A DNA stretch of 34,504 nt, taken from assembly GCA_021823525.1 (NCBI GenBank), contig JAKANY010000016.1:1-34504 (forward strand), in the 5' to 3' direction. Position numbers and translations under genes: made by a program. This document shows, piece after piece, positions 15,016 to 23,211 of this stretch; position 1 is the stretch's first letter, and each line of letters opens with the position of its first letter. This stretch comes from Actinomycetes bacterium (GTDB lineage Bacteria > Actinomycetota > Acidimicrobiia > Acidimicrobiales > RAAP-2). The notes under the pieces were generated by a model. That model ran no database searches. It saw only the letters and a program-made list of their open reading frames with translations, and was not told the DNA's origin.

Positions 15016-15896
15016 TGGCCCAGGTCCTGCCCACCGGGCTGCCCTCGACGCGCGGGCGCCGCGCGCGCGCGGTCGCGTTTCGCGTCTTGATGCTCGGCGC
15101 GCTGGCGTTCGTCGTGGGCCCCGCGCTGTGGCTGGTCGTGGGCGTCGTGGGACGGGCGCTGCCGGGCTGGCGCTGGAACGTGCTGACGACGCTCTCCCAG
15201 GGCACCAGCGGGGGACTGGCCAACGCCGTGGTGGGCACGCTGGTGCTCATGGCCGGCGTGCTGATCCTCGCGGGCACCACGGGCGTGCTCACGGGCATCT
15301 ATCTGTCGGAGTTTGCCCAGGGCGGCCGGGGCGTCACGGTGGTGCGCGTGGCCATCGACGTGCTCGCGGGCTTCCCGTCGATCGTGCTGGGCTACGTGGG
15401 CTACGTGGCCCTGTGCGTGGGCCTGGGCTGGGGCTTCTCGCTCCTGCCGGCCCTGATGATCCTCTCGTTCATGGTCGTGCCCTACATCGCCAAGGCGACC
15501 GAGGCCGCCCTGCACCAGGTGCCGACCTCCTACCGCGAGGGTGCCGAGGCCCTGGGCATGCCCGGCGGGCACGCCCTGCGCCGCGTGGTCGTGCGCACAG
15601 CCCTGCCCGGGATCGTCACCGGGCTCCTCATCGCCTTGTCGATCGCTGGCGGCGAGACCGCGCCCCTGCTCTACACCGCGGGCGTCACCAACAACCTGCC
15701 GACCTGGTCGCTGCTGCACCACCCCATCGCCTACCTGACCTACTACGTGTGGACGGACTGGAACCAGCCCACCGCGGCCGCGCACGTCGTCTCCTACGAC
15801 GCCAGCCTGATCCTGGTCGTGATGGTCCTGGCGATGCTGGTCGTCGCGCGCCTCATCGTCTCGCGAACCCAGCGCCACGCCGAGTCGGCGACCTAG
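15015..15896 (+). CDS. pstA: Phosphate ABC transporter permease
   Basis: A 293-residue permease partner of PstC. Six hydrophobic segments are visible, beginning VLMLGALAFVVGPALWLVVG. Family segments include SGGLANAVVGTLVLM, AGFPSIVLGYVGY, the EAA loop SYREGAEALGMPGGHALRRV and IAGGETAPLLYTAG. ATG 15015 overlaps the pstC stop by one base. No phoU or second pstB follows; the next gene is an amidase with its own -10 box and ribosome site 38 bases on. The phosphate locus therefore ends here, with the ATPase supplied by the upstream pstB. Confidence 0.95.
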   Translation: MAQVLPTGLPSTRGRRARAVAFRVLMLGALAFVVGPALWLVVGVVGRALPGWRWNVLTTLSQGTSGGLANAVVGTLVLMAGVLILAGTTGVLTGIYLSEFAQGGRGVTVVRVAIDVLAGFPSIVLGYVGYVALCVGLGWGFSLLPALMILSFMVVPYIAKATEAALHQVPTSYREGAEALGMPGGHALRRVVVRTALPGIVTGLLIALSIAGGETAPLLYTAGVTNNLPTWSLLHHPIAYLTYYVWTDWNQPTAAAHVVSYDASLILVVMVLAMLVVARLIVSRTQRHAESAT

Positions 15897-15909
15897 CCCT
15901 CGCGCTTGC

Positions 15910-15933
15910 TACCCTCACCCCAGGAGGTGGGCG
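15910..15933 (+). promoter_or_regulatory. Amidase promoter and ribosome site
   Basis: TACCCT (15910-15915) fits the local -10 pattern and AGGAGGTG (15922-15929) is a strong Shine-Dalgarno four bases before ATG 15934. This marks the amidase as a separate transcription unit from pstA. Confidence 0.5.
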
Positions 15934-17331
15934 ATGGCAACCGAACTGTGGCAGGAGCCGGCTGGGCGGCTGGGCAAGATGATCCGCGGCGGTCTCACGA
16001 CCTCGCGCGAGGTCGTCGAGGCGCATCTCGAGCGCATCGCGGCAGTCAACCCGGCCGTCAACGCGGTGGTCGAGGTCCGTGCCGACGAGGCGCTCGAGGA
16101 GGCCGATCGCGCCGATGAGGCGCGCCGCGAGGGGCGTCCGCTGGGCCCGCTGCACGGCGTGCCCTTCACCGTCAAGACCAACATCGACGTCGCCGGCTAC
16201 GCGACGACCCAGGGCACGCAGGCCCTGGAGGGCGCGATGGCCAGCGCCGACGCGCCCGTCGTCGAGCGCCTGCGCGCCGCGGGCGCGGTGCTGCTCGCCC
16301 GCACGAACATGCCCGACCTGGGCCTGCGGATCAACACGGAGTCCTCGCTCTACGGCCCGGCCCACAACCCGTGGCGCCACGGGCTGACGACCGGCGGCTC
16401 GTCGGGGGGCGAGGCGGCGGCCCTGGCCACGGGGATGAGCCCCCTCGGGCTGGGCAACGACATCGGTGGCTCCCTGCGCAATCCCGCCTACGCGTGCGGG
16501 ATCTGCTCGATCAAGCCCTCGCGCGGCCGCGTGCCGATGGCCAGCGTGACCGATCCCTTCGAGCGCCCGCTCAACGCGCAGCTCATGCTCGCCGAGGGCG
16601 TGCTCGCCCGCCACATCGCCGACGTGCGGGCAGGCCTCTTCACCGTCATGGGCTCCCATCCTCGTGACCCCCAGGCGGTGGACGTGCCGCTGTCGGGACC
16701 CCCGCTCTCGCGGCGCGTCGCCCTCGTGCCCGAGCCGAGTGGCGGGGCGACCGACGCGGGCGTCGCCGAGGGCGTCCGAGCGGCCGGCCGGGCCCTCGAG
16801 GCCGCTGGCTACGAGGTCGAGGAGATCGAGCCGCCCCAGCTGGTGGCGACCTACCTGGCCTGGACCGAGCTGATGATGACGAGCCTGGCCGTGGCCGCGC
16901 CCCTGATCGTGCCCCTGCTCGGCGAGGACGGCCGGCGCTTCCTCGAGATGTCGATGGTCGAGTTCCCCCTGTCGGCCGAGGCGCTCTCGGAGATGCACCA
17001 GCGCCGCTTCGCCGTGGCGCGCTCGTGGCGGGCCTTCATGGAGGACCACCCGCTCGTCGTGGGCCCGACGTGGACCCAGCCGCCCTTCGCGCACGGCTTC
17101 GACATCCGCGACGCCGCGGCGGCGCAGGCTGTCAGCGAGCTGTTCCGCTTCGTGCTTCCGGCCAACCTGCTGGGCCTGCCGGCGGTCTGCGTGCCCACGG
17201 GCGTGGCCGGCGGGCTGCCGGTGGGCGCCCAGATCATCGGCCCGCGATTCCGCGACGACCTGTGCCTGGACGCCGGCGAGGCGATCGAGCGCGAGCTCGG
17301 CGTCCTGACGCCCATCGACCCCCGGCCGTGA
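15934..17331 (+). CDS. Amidase-signature family amidohydrolase
   Basis: A 465-residue amidase with the Ser-cisSer-Lys mechanism, hydrolysing an amide to acid and ammonia. The catalytic residues are all present with the spacing known from GatA: Lys81 in PFTVKTNID, cis-Ser156 in GGSSGGE and the nucleophile Ser180 in GNDIGGSLRNPA. HGVPFTVK and SLYGPAHNPW are further hallmarks. It is unlikely to be the tRNA amidotransferase subunit GatA, because gatC and gatB are not adjacent and the C-terminal half diverges. No signal peptide was seen. The stop overlaps an acetyltransferase start by GTGA, which in turn overlaps an AhpD-like gene, making a three-gene unit. The substrate is unknown. Confidence 0.92.
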   Translation: MATELWQEPAGRLGKMIRGGLTTSREVVEAHLERIAAVNPAVNAVVEVRADEALEEADRADEARREGRPLGPLHGVPFTVKTNIDVAGYATTQGTQALEGAMASADAPVVERLRAAGAVLLARTNMPDLGLRINTESSLYGPAHNPWRHGLTTGGSSGGEAAALATGMSPLGLGNDIGGSLRNPAYACGICSIKPSRGRVPMASVTDPFERPLNAQLMLAEGVLARHIADVRAGLFTVMGSHPRDPQAVDVPLSGPPLSRRVALVPEPSGGATDAGVAEGVRAAGRALEAAGYEVEEIEPPQLVATYLAWTELMMTSLAVAAPLIVPLLGEDGRRFLEMSMVEFPLSAEALSEMHQRRFAVARSWRAFMEDHPLVVGPTWTQPPFAHGFDIRDAAAAQAVSELFRFVLPANLLGLPAVCVPTGVAGGLPVGAQIIGPRFRDDLCLDAGEAIERELGVLTPIDPRP

Positions 17332-17849
17332 CCCTGGAGGTCGGGCCCCTCACCCGTGAGGAGGTCCCCGAGGCGATCGCGATCATCCTCCAGGGGACGC
17401 TCGTGCCCGGGGCCGAGCGGCCCGACGAGCCCGAGCGCTACTGGGCGGGCGCCGAGGCGACGCGCGCGCGCGGTGGCGAGGTGCTCGTGGCGCGCGACGC
17501 CTCCGGTGTGCTCGGCGTCGTCCAGCTGATGATCCTGCCGCACTTCCACCACGCGGGCGGGTGGACCGCCGAGCTTGAGAGCTTCTTCGTGCGCGCCGAC
17601 GCCCGTTCTCGGGGCGTCGGGGCGGCCCTGCTGGCCGCGGCCGAGCAGCGTGCCCGCGAGGCCGGCTGCTACCAGGTGCAGCTCACCAGCCGCACCGTGC
17701 GTACCGACGCCCACCGCTTCTACGCGCGCGAGGGCTACGCCCAGGAGCACCTGGGCTTCAAGAAGCCCCTGGGTACCATCGCTGACGCGCCTGGCTACGC
17801 TGAGCTTGCACCCGATCCCGACCCTGGAGGTGGCGATGAACAGCAATGA
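17328..17849 (+). CDS. GNAT-family N-acetyltransferase
   Basis: A 173-residue GNAT protein. The acetyl-CoA loop is SFFVRADARSRGVGAALLAA, followed by QVQLTSRTVRTDAHRFYAREGY and GFKKPLG, typical of small aminoglycoside- or amine-directed acetyltransferases. GTG 17328 overlaps the amidase stop in a GTGA junction, so it is translated with the amidase, and it may act on a product or substrate of that enzyme. The last 14 bases overlap the AhpD-like gene. The final stretch (APDPDPGGGDEQQ) overlies the promoter and ribosome site of the next gene, so the C-terminus is constrained by that signal and is probably not conserved. Confidence 0.88.
   Translation: MTLEVGPLTREEVPEAIAIILQGTLVPGAERPDEPERYWAGAEATRARGGEVLVARDASGVLGVVQLMILPHFHHAGGWTAELESFFVRADARSRGVGAALLAAAEQRAREAGCYQVQLTSRTVRTDAHRFYAREGYAQEHLGFKKPLGTIADAPGYAELAPDPDPGGGDEQQ
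17796..17835 (+). promoter_or_regulatory. Internal promoter and ribosome site of the AhpD-like gene
   Basis: TACGCT (17796-17801) inside the acetyltransferase coding region matches the commonest -10 hexamer of this window, and GGAGGTGG precedes ATG 17836. The AhpD-like gene may thus be expressed independently of the amidase. Confidence 0.4.
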
Positions 17850-18189
17850 CGAGGTGCGCGCCGAACTGCGCCAGCCGGCCCTGGACCTGCGATCGATGAT
17901 CCCCGAAGTCCTCAAGGGCTACTCGGCGATGTCGCGCGCGGCCATGGCCGAGGGCGAGCTCTCGGCGGGCACCAAGGAGCTGCTGGCCCTCATGGTGGCC
18001 ATCACGCGCCAGTGCGACGGCTGCGTGGTGTCTCACACGCGCGGGGCCGCGCGCCAGGGCGTCACGCGCCAGCAGGTCGCCGAGGCGGTGGGCGTGGCGA
18101 TCATGATGAACGGCGGGCCGGGCACCGTGTGGGGCCCGCGCGCGCTGCGCTCCTTCGACGAGGCACTCGCCGCGCGCGCCGCCGAGTAG
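17836..18189 (+). CDS. AhpD-like / carboxymuconolactone decarboxylase-family protein
   Basis: A 117-residue all-helical protein of the AhpD/CMD superfamily. The redox motif CDGCVVSHTRGA places Cys60 and Cys63 with His67, as in alkylhydroperoxidase AhpD, so a thiol-dependent peroxidase or redox-adaptor role is likely. It is smaller than AhpD itself and belongs to the single-domain AhpD core group. ATG 17836 has a GGAGGTGG site and overlaps the end of the acetyltransferase. No ahpC or peroxiredoxin is nearby. Its stop lies six bases before the convergent P450 stop. Confidence 0.9.
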   Translation: MNSNDEVRAELRQPALDLRSMIPEVLKGYSAMSRAAMAEGELSAGTKELLALMVAITRQCDGCVVSHTRGAARQGVTRQQVAEAVGVAIMMNGGPGTVWGPRALRSFDEALAARAAE

Positions 18190-18195
18190 GCCCGC

Positions 18196-19461
18196 CTAGG
18201 CCCAGGCGTAGGGCAGGTGGGTGATGCCGTTGATGAAGTTCGACGCCAGGCGCACCGGCTCGCCGGTGGCGTGCACGGCGGGGCTTCCCGCGAGCAGCGT
18301 GTCCAGCGTCACGGCGATCTCGCGGCGCGCCAGGTGGGCCCCGAGGCAGAAGTGGGGACCGGGAGCGCCGAATCCGACGTGGTCGTTGGGATGGCGCGTG
18401 ATGTCGAAGGACTCCGGGTCGGCGAAGACCTCCTCGTCGCGGTTGGCCGAGGCGTAGAAGAGCAGGACCTTGTCGCCAGCCTGCAGGGTCACGCCCGACA
18501 GCGTGGCCTCCTCGGCCAGGGTCCGGCGCATCCAGATCACTGGCGACGCGTAGCGCACGATCTCCTCGACCGCCCCCGCGGCCCGGCCCGGGAAGTCGGC
18601 CAGGAGGAGCGCTCGCTGGTCGGGGTGCGCGCTCAGGGCGAGCAGCCCGTGGGCCAGGGCCGTGCGCGTGGTCTCGTTGCCCGCGACGATGAGCAGGATG
18701 AAGAAGGAGGCCAGCTCCTGGTCGCTCAGGCGCTCGGACTCGATCTGGGCGTTGACCAGGGAGCTGGTCACGTCCTCGACGGGGTGGTCCCGGCGGTAGC
18801 GCCCCAGGTCGGTCATCAGGTCAGTGAGCGTGGCGCCGGCCTCGAGCAGGGCGAGGACCGGGTCGGTGCCCTCGGGGATGAACTGGGGATCCCCGGCCGA
18901 CAGGATCACGTCCGAGCAGCGCCGGAGCGTCGCGAGCTCGGAGTCGGGCACGCCCATCATGGACGCGATCACCGCCAGCGGCAGGGGAGCGGCCACGTCG
19001 GCGATGAAGTCGCCGGTCCCGCCGGCGCGCGCGTCGCCCACCAGTCGCTCGGCGCGCACGGCGATCGCACGCTCGATGGCCGCCACCTGGCGCGGGCTGA
19101 AGGCGGCGGCCACGATGCGTCGCAGCCGGGCGTGGCGGGGGCTGTCGGTCGAGATCATCCCCGAGAAGTACTCGACCATCTCGGGCGGCAGGTCGAGCAC
19201 CGACACGGCCCCGGGTCCCGAGCGGAAGATCTCGGGGTGCCGCGAGGCGCGCACCACGTCGTGGTGGCGCGTCAGGGCGTAGTACCCGCGGCCGGGCGGG
19301 AAGGGGAACGCGGTGCTGGTGAAGACCGGGTCGGCGAAGTGCGCCACGGGGCGCTGCGCGCGCAAGAGGGCGAAGGCCGCAGCGCGCTCGGAGGGCGGGC
19401 GCCGCCAGAAGGCGGCGTCGGACAGGTCGATCTGCTCGAGGTGCGCGGGCCAGGGCGTCAC
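18196..19461 (-). CDS. Cytochrome P450 (CYP125/142/124-like sequence features)
   Basis: A 421-residue soluble haem monooxygenase. The I-helix reads AGNETT (260-265), the K-helix ExxR is Glu300-Arg303 (EIVR), and the haem loop FGAPGPHFCLGAHLARREI (364-382) carries the axial Cys372. STDSPRHARLRRIV (104-117) and SNFINGITHLP (407-417) resemble actinobacterial CYPs that oxidise steroid side chains and branched lipids (CYP125, CYP142, CYP124). This resemblance does not prove the substrate. No ferredoxin or reductase gene is adjacent, so electrons must come from elsewhere. GTG 19461 is chosen because TACGCT ends exactly six bases upstream, predicting a leaderless mRNA. Confidence 0.92.
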   Translation of the reverse strand: MTPWPAHLEQIDLSDAAFWRRPPSERAAAFALLRAQRPVAHFADPVFTSTAFPFPPGRGYYALTRHHDVVRASRHPEIFRSGPGAVSVLDLPPEMVEYFSGMISTDSPRHARLRRIVAAAFSPRQVAAIERAIAVRAERLVGDARAGGTGDFIADVAAPLPLAVIASMMGVPDSELATLRRCSDVILSAGDPQFIPEGTDPVLALLEAGATLTDLMTDLGRYRRDHPVEDVTSSLVNAQIESERLSDQELASFFILLIVAGNETTRTALAHGLLALSAHPDQRALLLADFPGRAAGAVEEIVRYASPVIWMRRTLAEEATLSGVTLQAGDKVLLFYASANRDEEVFADPESFDITRHPNDHVGFGAPGPHFCLGAHLARREIAVTLDTLLAGSPAVHATGEPVRLASNFINGITHLPYAWA

Positions 19462-19517
19462 GCCGGCAGCGTAGCCAGCCCGGTCACGGCTCGCGCGATT
19501 CCGGGCAGACTGGAGGG
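19462..19517. promoter_or_regulatory. Divergent leaderless promoters, P450 / NifU-C-like gene
   Basis: On the minus strand TACGCT (19473 to 19468) is six bases from GTG 19461. On the plus strand CAGACT (19506-19511), a variant with C in place of the first T, is six bases from GTG 19518. The two hexamers are 32 bases apart. Confidence 0.55.
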
Positions 19518-19850
19518 GTGCCGGAGCTGACCGACCAGGACCGCGAGGGGCGCCTGCGGGCGCTGCGTGGGCTCATCGACCTCATGCGGCCGGCGGTCCA
19601 GGCCGACGGGGGCGACCTGGTGCTGGTGCGCGCCGACGTGGAGACGGGCGTCGTGGAGGTCGAGCTCCAGGGCGCGTGCTCGAGCTGCGCGATCTCCTCG
19701 GACACGCTCCAGGGCGGCGTGACGCGCATCCTCAAGGACCGGCTGGACTGGGTGACCGACGTGGTGGGCGGGGTGGACGAGTCGGCGGACCTGGTGGCCT
19801 CGATGGCGCTGGGCACGGGCGGGTACGTCCCGCGCTACCGGGCGCGCTGA
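19518..19850 (+). CDS. NifU C-terminal-domain (Nfu-type) iron-sulfur protein
   Basis: A 110-residue protein with the NifU C-terminal fold, which binds a [4Fe-4S] cluster between two subunits and passes it to target proteins. RGLIDLMRPAVQADGGDLVL (17-36) is the usual start and GACSSCAISSDTLQGGV (52-68) holds the two cluster ligands Cys54 and Cys57. It is a stand-alone domain without the HesB-like half of NfuA. GTG 19518 lies six bases behind a CAGACT hexamer. It is divergent from the P450; a functional link is not shown. Confidence 0.9.
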   Translation: MPELTDQDREGRLRALRGLIDLMRPAVQADGGDLVLVRADVETGVVEVELQGACSSCAISSDTLQGGVTRILKDRLDWVTDVVGGVDESADLVASMALGTGGYVPRYRAR

Positions 19851-19900
19851 CCGGATCGGGACCCCCCCGCGGCGGTACGCTGCGGTCGAAGGAGGTGCCC

Positions 19901-20158
19901 ATGGGGATTCTGGACAAGGTCAAGGGCCAGGCGGCCGCCGCCGCCAGCGCCGCGCGCGATGCGGCGCAGAAGGGGCAGACGAAGGTCGACGACTTCCAGG
20001 CGCGGCGCTCCGCCGACCAGGTGCTGCGCCGTCTGGGCCTGGCGGTCTACCTGCAGCAGGCCGGCCGCGGCGCCGAGACCTTCGAGCAGGACGTGGCCGG
20101 CTTCGTTGAGACGCTGTCGGCCTACGAGGGCGAGCACGGACCACTGAGCGCCGACTGA
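19901..20158 (+). CDS. Conserved small hypothetical protein
   Basis: An 85-residue protein with a strong AAGGAGGTG ribosome site before ATG 19901 and a TACGCT -10 box at 19876-19881. MGILDKVKGQAAAAA followed by an Ala/Lys/Gln-rich amphipathic stretch and RRLGLAVYLQQAGRG suggests a mostly helical, soluble protein. I recall similar small helical proteins in actinobacteria but do not know a function. It has no membrane segment, signal peptide or cysteine. It may be cotranscribed with the NifU-C-like gene 50 bases upstream or, more likely, driven from its own promoter. Confidence 0.75.
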   Translation: MGILDKVKGQAAAAASAARDAAQKGQTKVDDFQARRSADQVLRRLGLAVYLQQAGRGAETFEQDVAGFVETLSAYEGEHGPLSAD

Positions 20159-20194
20159 TCGATCCGCACCGGTCACGCGCGTCGGGCGCGGCGA

Positions 20195-20217
20195 TAGTAT
20201 TTAGTTACGTGAACTAA
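20195..20217 (+). promoter_or_regulatory. marR promoter with palindromic operator
   Basis: TAGTAT (20195-20200) is a good -10 box, and directly after it TTAGTT-ACGTG-AACTAA (20201-20217) is a perfect inverted repeat with six-base arms and a five-base spacer. An AT-rich palindrome of this size over the transcription start, in such GC-rich DNA, is the usual form of a MarR operator. Autorepression of the marR-MFS operon is inferred. Confidence 0.75.
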
Positions 20218-20231
20218 TGGAGGCGCCGCCC

Positions 20232-20663
20232 GTGACCGTGACCGTCGACGTGACCGACACCGCGAGCCGACTGCGCCGCGCCGTGACTCGGCTGCACCGC
20301 CGGCTGCGCCAGGGCGCGCTGGGAGGCATCTCGCCAGCGCAGGCCTCGGCCCTGGCCTCGGTCGAGCGGCTCGGGCGGCCCTCGCTGGGCGACCTCGCGG
20401 CCGCCGAGCAGGTCCAGCCGCCCTCGATCACCCGTGTGGTGCGCGACCTCGCCGAGCTCGGGATGCTCGAGCGCCTGAGCGACCCCGCCGACCGGCGCTG
20501 CGTGCGGGTGCGCCTCACCGCGCGCGGCCGCCGCGAGCTGGCCGCGATCCGCCAGCGCAAGAACGAGTTCCTCACCACGACGCTCGCGGGCCTGCCGCCC
20601 GACCAGCGCGATCGCGCCGTCGAGCTGGTCGCGTTCCTCGAGACCCTCGTGGATCACGCGTGA
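20232..20663 (+). CDS. MarR-family transcriptional regulator
   Basis: A regulator of about 143 residues with the winged helix-turn-helix of MarR. ISPAQASALASVERLGRPSL leads into the DNA-binding helices (DLAAAEQVQPPSITRVVRDL) and the wing DPADRRCVRVRLTARG; flanking helices form the dimer interface. MarR proteins usually repress an adjacent exporter and release DNA on binding a small aromatic ligand. GTG 20232 is chosen because GGAGGCG lies about seven bases upstream; an ATG at 20217 would overlap the operator and lacks a ribosome site. The stop overlaps the MFS start in GTGA, so the pair is coexpressed. Confidence 0.9.
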   Translation: MTVTVDVTDTASRLRRAVTRLHRRLRQGALGGISPAQASALASVERLGRPSLGDLAAAEQVQPPSITRVVRDLAELGMLERLSDPADRRCVRVRLTARGRRELAAIRQRKNEFLTTTLAGLPPDQRDRAVELVAFLETLVDHA

Positions 20664-21901
20664 GCCGCCGCGGTCCCTCGCGGACCTTCGCGGCGCTGCG
20701 CGTGCGCAACTTCCGCCTGTACTTCGTCGGCCAGCTGGTCTCGGTGTCGGGCACGTGGATGCAGTCGGTGGCCCAGGGCTGGCTGCTGCTCCAGCTGACC
20801 GGATCCGCCGTCGACCTGGGGATCGCCCTGGCCCTGGGCAATCTGCCGATGCTCCTGTTCGGCTCCTACGGCGGGTTGATCGTTGATCGGCGCGCCAAGC
20901 GCCGGATCCTCTACGTCACCCAGTCCTCGTCGGGACTGCTCGCCCTGGCCCTGGGGATCCTGATCTCGACGGGCCACGTCACGGTGGGCTGGGTGTACGT
21001 GATGGCGGGACTGCTCGGGATCGTCAACCTCTTCGACATGCCCGCGCGCCAGGCCTTCGTCCAGGAGATGGTCGGGCGCGACCTGGTGGCCAACGCCGTG
21101 AGCCTCAACAGCGTCCTGATGAACGCCGGGCGCCTGATCGGGCCGTCGGTGGCGGCGGTGTTCATCACCGTGATCGGCACTGCGGGCTGCTTCTACGCCA
21201 ACGCCATCTCCTACGTCGCGGTGCTGGCGGCGCTGATCCTGATGGACGGCACGGCCTTCCATCCCCTGCGCACCGTCGCCCGCGAGCGGGGCCAGCTGCG
21301 CCGGGGCCTGCGCTACGTGCTCGAGACCCCGGTCCTGCGCGACACCCTGCTCGCGGTCGCGGTCGTGGGGACCTTCGCGTTCAACTTCACCGTGACCCTC
21401 CCGCTGCTGGTGCACGCGACCTTCCACGACCGCTCGGCGGTCCACTACGGCCTGCTCCTGGGGGCCATGGGGCTCGGGGCGATCTTCGGGGGGCTGGGCG
21501 TGGCGCGCCGCTCGCGGCCCACCCCCACGCTGCTCGTGGTCCTGGCCACGGGATTCGGCCTGTTCATGACGGCGGCGTCCTTCGCCCCCACCGTCCTGCT
21601 CGCCGAGCTGGCCATGGTCCCCACGGGCGCCTTCTCCATCGCCTTCATGTCCACGGCCAACGCCCTCTTGCAGCTCAACTCGACCCAGTCAATGCGCGGC
21701 CGCGTGATGGCCCTCTACGGCATCGCCTTCATGGGCACCACGCCCATCGGCGCACCCCTCATCGGCTACATCATCGCGGCGACCAATCCGCGCATGGGCC
21801 TGTTCGTCGGCGCCGCCCTGACGCTCCTGACGGCCCTGGGACTGCTCGCCAACCACCGCGTCAGCGCGCGTCGCGCCGCGCTGGAGGCCGTGCTCAGCTA
21901 G
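20660..21901 (+). CDS. MFS exporter (EntS-like, MFS_3 type)
   Basis: A 413-residue, 12-helix major facilitator protein. FAALRVRNFRLYFVGQLVSV at the start and SGTWMQSVAQGWLLLQLTGS match the EntS-like MFS_3 group, whose members export siderophores, drugs or lipids. GLIVDRRAKRRIL (residues about 72-84) is the motif A-like loop between helices 2 and 3, and ARQAFVQEMVGRDLVANAVSLNS is also family-typical. GTG 20660 overlaps the marR stop by four bases, so the transporter is under marR control. Its stop is shared with the convergent dehydrogenase at CTAG 21898-21901. The exported compound is unknown. Confidence 0.93.
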   Translation: MSRRGPSRTFAALRVRNFRLYFVGQLVSVSGTWMQSVAQGWLLLQLTGSAVDLGIALALGNLPMLLFGSYGGLIVDRRAKRRILYVTQSSSGLLALALGILISTGHVTVGWVYVMAGLLGIVNLFDMPARQAFVQEMVGRDLVANAVSLNSVLMNAGRLIGPSVAAVFITVIGTAGCFYANAISYVAVLAALILMDGTAFHPLRTVARERGQLRRGLRYVLETPVLRDTLLAVAVVGTFAFNFTVTLPLLVHATFHDRSAVHYGLLLGAMGLGAIFGGLGVARRSRPTPTLLVVLATGFGLFMTAASFAPTVLLAELAMVPTGAFSIAFMSTANALLQLNSTQSMRGRVMALYGIAFMGTTPIGAPLIGYIIAATNPRMGLFVGAALTLLTALGLLANHRVSARRAALEAVLS

Positions 21902-23121
21902 GCCGAGACGCGGGGCTCTTTGGGCAGGCCGAGCACCCGCTCGCCCACGATGTTGCGCTGGATCTCGGCCGTCCCGCCCCAGATGGTCTCGGAGCGCGAG
22001 AAGAAGAAGGACGCCTGGGTCTCGGAGACCGGGTAGTCCGCGCGGCCCCGCTGCCCGGGCGACGAGGCGGTGGTGAAGGTGCCGGTCAGGACCTGGCCCG
22101 GGGCCCCGAGGATGTCGAGGGCCAGCTCCATGGTGTCGCGGTGCGCCTCGGACCAGAACATCTTGTTGGTCGCCCCCAGGGCCACCGTCTGGTGCGTGCC
22201 TCGCAGCGCGTCGGTGAGGCTGCGCCACCCGTTGACCTCCATGATCTTGACGCGCGACCAGGACCGCACGAGGCGGTCGCGCACCAGCGGGTCGCGGTCG
22301 CGACCGTTGGCGCGCGCCGCGTCGACCAGCGTCTGCCACTCGCGCGCGAAGCGGCGGTGGCCCGTGGTGGCCGACGAGCCGCGCTCGAACCCCAGCGTCG
22401 TCATGGCGACCTTCCACCCGTTGTTGACACCGCCCACGACGTTGTCGAGCGGGCAGCGCGCGTCGGTGAAGAAGACCTCGTTGAACTCGGCGGTGCCGTC
22501 GACCTGGGTGATGGGCCGTACCTCGACGCCGGGCTGGTCCATGGGCACCAGCAGGTAGCTGATGCCGCCGTGGGCCGGCGCCGTGGGATCGGTGCGGGCC
22601 AGCAGGAAGACGTAGTCGGCGTACTGGGCCTGGGTCGTCCAGACCTTCTGGCCGTTGATGACCCACTCGTCGCCGTCGCGCACCGCCGACGTGGTCAGGC
22701 TGGCCAGGTCCGATCCGGCGTTGGGCTCCGAGAAGCCCTGGCACCACGAGATGGTGCCCGAGAGGATCCCGGGGAGGAACGCCCGCTTCTGCTCCTCGGT
22801 GCCCCACTGGAGGATGGTCGGGCCCACCAGCGTGTCGCCGAAGAAGTCGGCGCGCATTGGCGCGCCGACCCGGGCGAACTCCTCGGCGACGACGACCTGC
22901 TCGATCAGGCTGAGCCCCCGACCCCCGTACTCGACGGGCCAGCCCGCGCAGATCCAGCCCCCCTCGCGTAGCCGCGCGGTCCACTCGTGCGCGAACGCCT
23001 CGCGGGCCTCGGGGGTCAGCGTCCCGGCGTCCTCGCCCCAGCCCGGTGGCAGGTTGTCCTCGAGCCAGGTGGCCACGGTCGCGCGGAAGGCCTCGGCGTC
23101 CTCAGGGTAGGTCAGGTCCAT
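21898..23121 (-). CDS. Acyl-CoA dehydrogenase (FadE/ChsE-like)
   Basis: A 407-residue acyl-CoA dehydrogenase. Landmarks are WPVEYGGRGLSLIEQ (61-75), the FAD/substrate loop FSEPNAGSDL (130-139), the QKVWTTQAQYADY segment and the C-terminal SETIWGGTAEIQRNIVGERVLGLP. The IWGGTAEIQ segment has Gly where short-chain enzymes carry catalytic Glu, and helix G has GFERGSS (244-250), so Glu246 is the likely base. This form is widespread among actinobacterial FadE proteins, including those for steroid side-chain CoA esters, but the substrate here is not known. ATG 23121 lies six bases behind TACAGT, a leaderless start. It converges with the MFS gene and is divergent from the glycosyltransferase. Confidence 0.93.
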   Translation of the reverse strand: MDLTYPEDAEAFRATVATWLEDNLPPGWGEDAGTLTPEAREAFAHEWTARLREGGWICAGWPVEYGGRGLSLIEQVVVAEEFARVGAPMRADFFGDTLVGPTILQWGTEEQKRAFLPGILSGTISWCQGFSEPNAGSDLASLTTSAVRDGDEWVINGQKVWTTQAQYADYVFLLARTDPTAPAHGGISYLLVPMDQPGVEVRPITQVDGTAEFNEVFFTDARCPLDNVVGGVNNGWKVAMTTLGFERGSSATTGHRRFAREWQTLVDAARANGRDRDPLVRDRLVRSWSRVKIMEVNGWRSLTDALRGTHQTVALGATNKMFWSEAHRDTMELALDILGAPGQVLTGTFTTASSPGQRGRADYPVSETQASFFFSRSETIWGGTAEIQRNIVGERVLGLPKEPRVSA

Positions 23122-23211
23122 ATCGGCACTGTAGCCACGACGCGCGAGTTGGTCCGGCGCCCCCGGGTGGGGAAGAATGGGCGGAACGCCCCGCGACCCC
23201 GAAGGTGGCCC
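23122..23211. promoter_or_regulatory. Divergent region, acyl-CoA dehydrogenase / glycosyltransferase operon
   Basis: On the minus strand TACAGT (23133 to 23128) is six bases from ATG 23121. On the plus strand GAAGGTGG precedes GTG 23212, but no convincing TAnnnT box was found; AAGAAT near 23173 is only a weak candidate. Confidence 0.45.

Noticed and set aside
15934..17331. Amidase as the tRNA amidotransferase subunit GatA
   Set aside because: The Lys-Ser-Ser triad is shared by all amidase-signature enzymes; no gatC or gatB is adjacent and the gene is coupled to an acetyltransferase instead.
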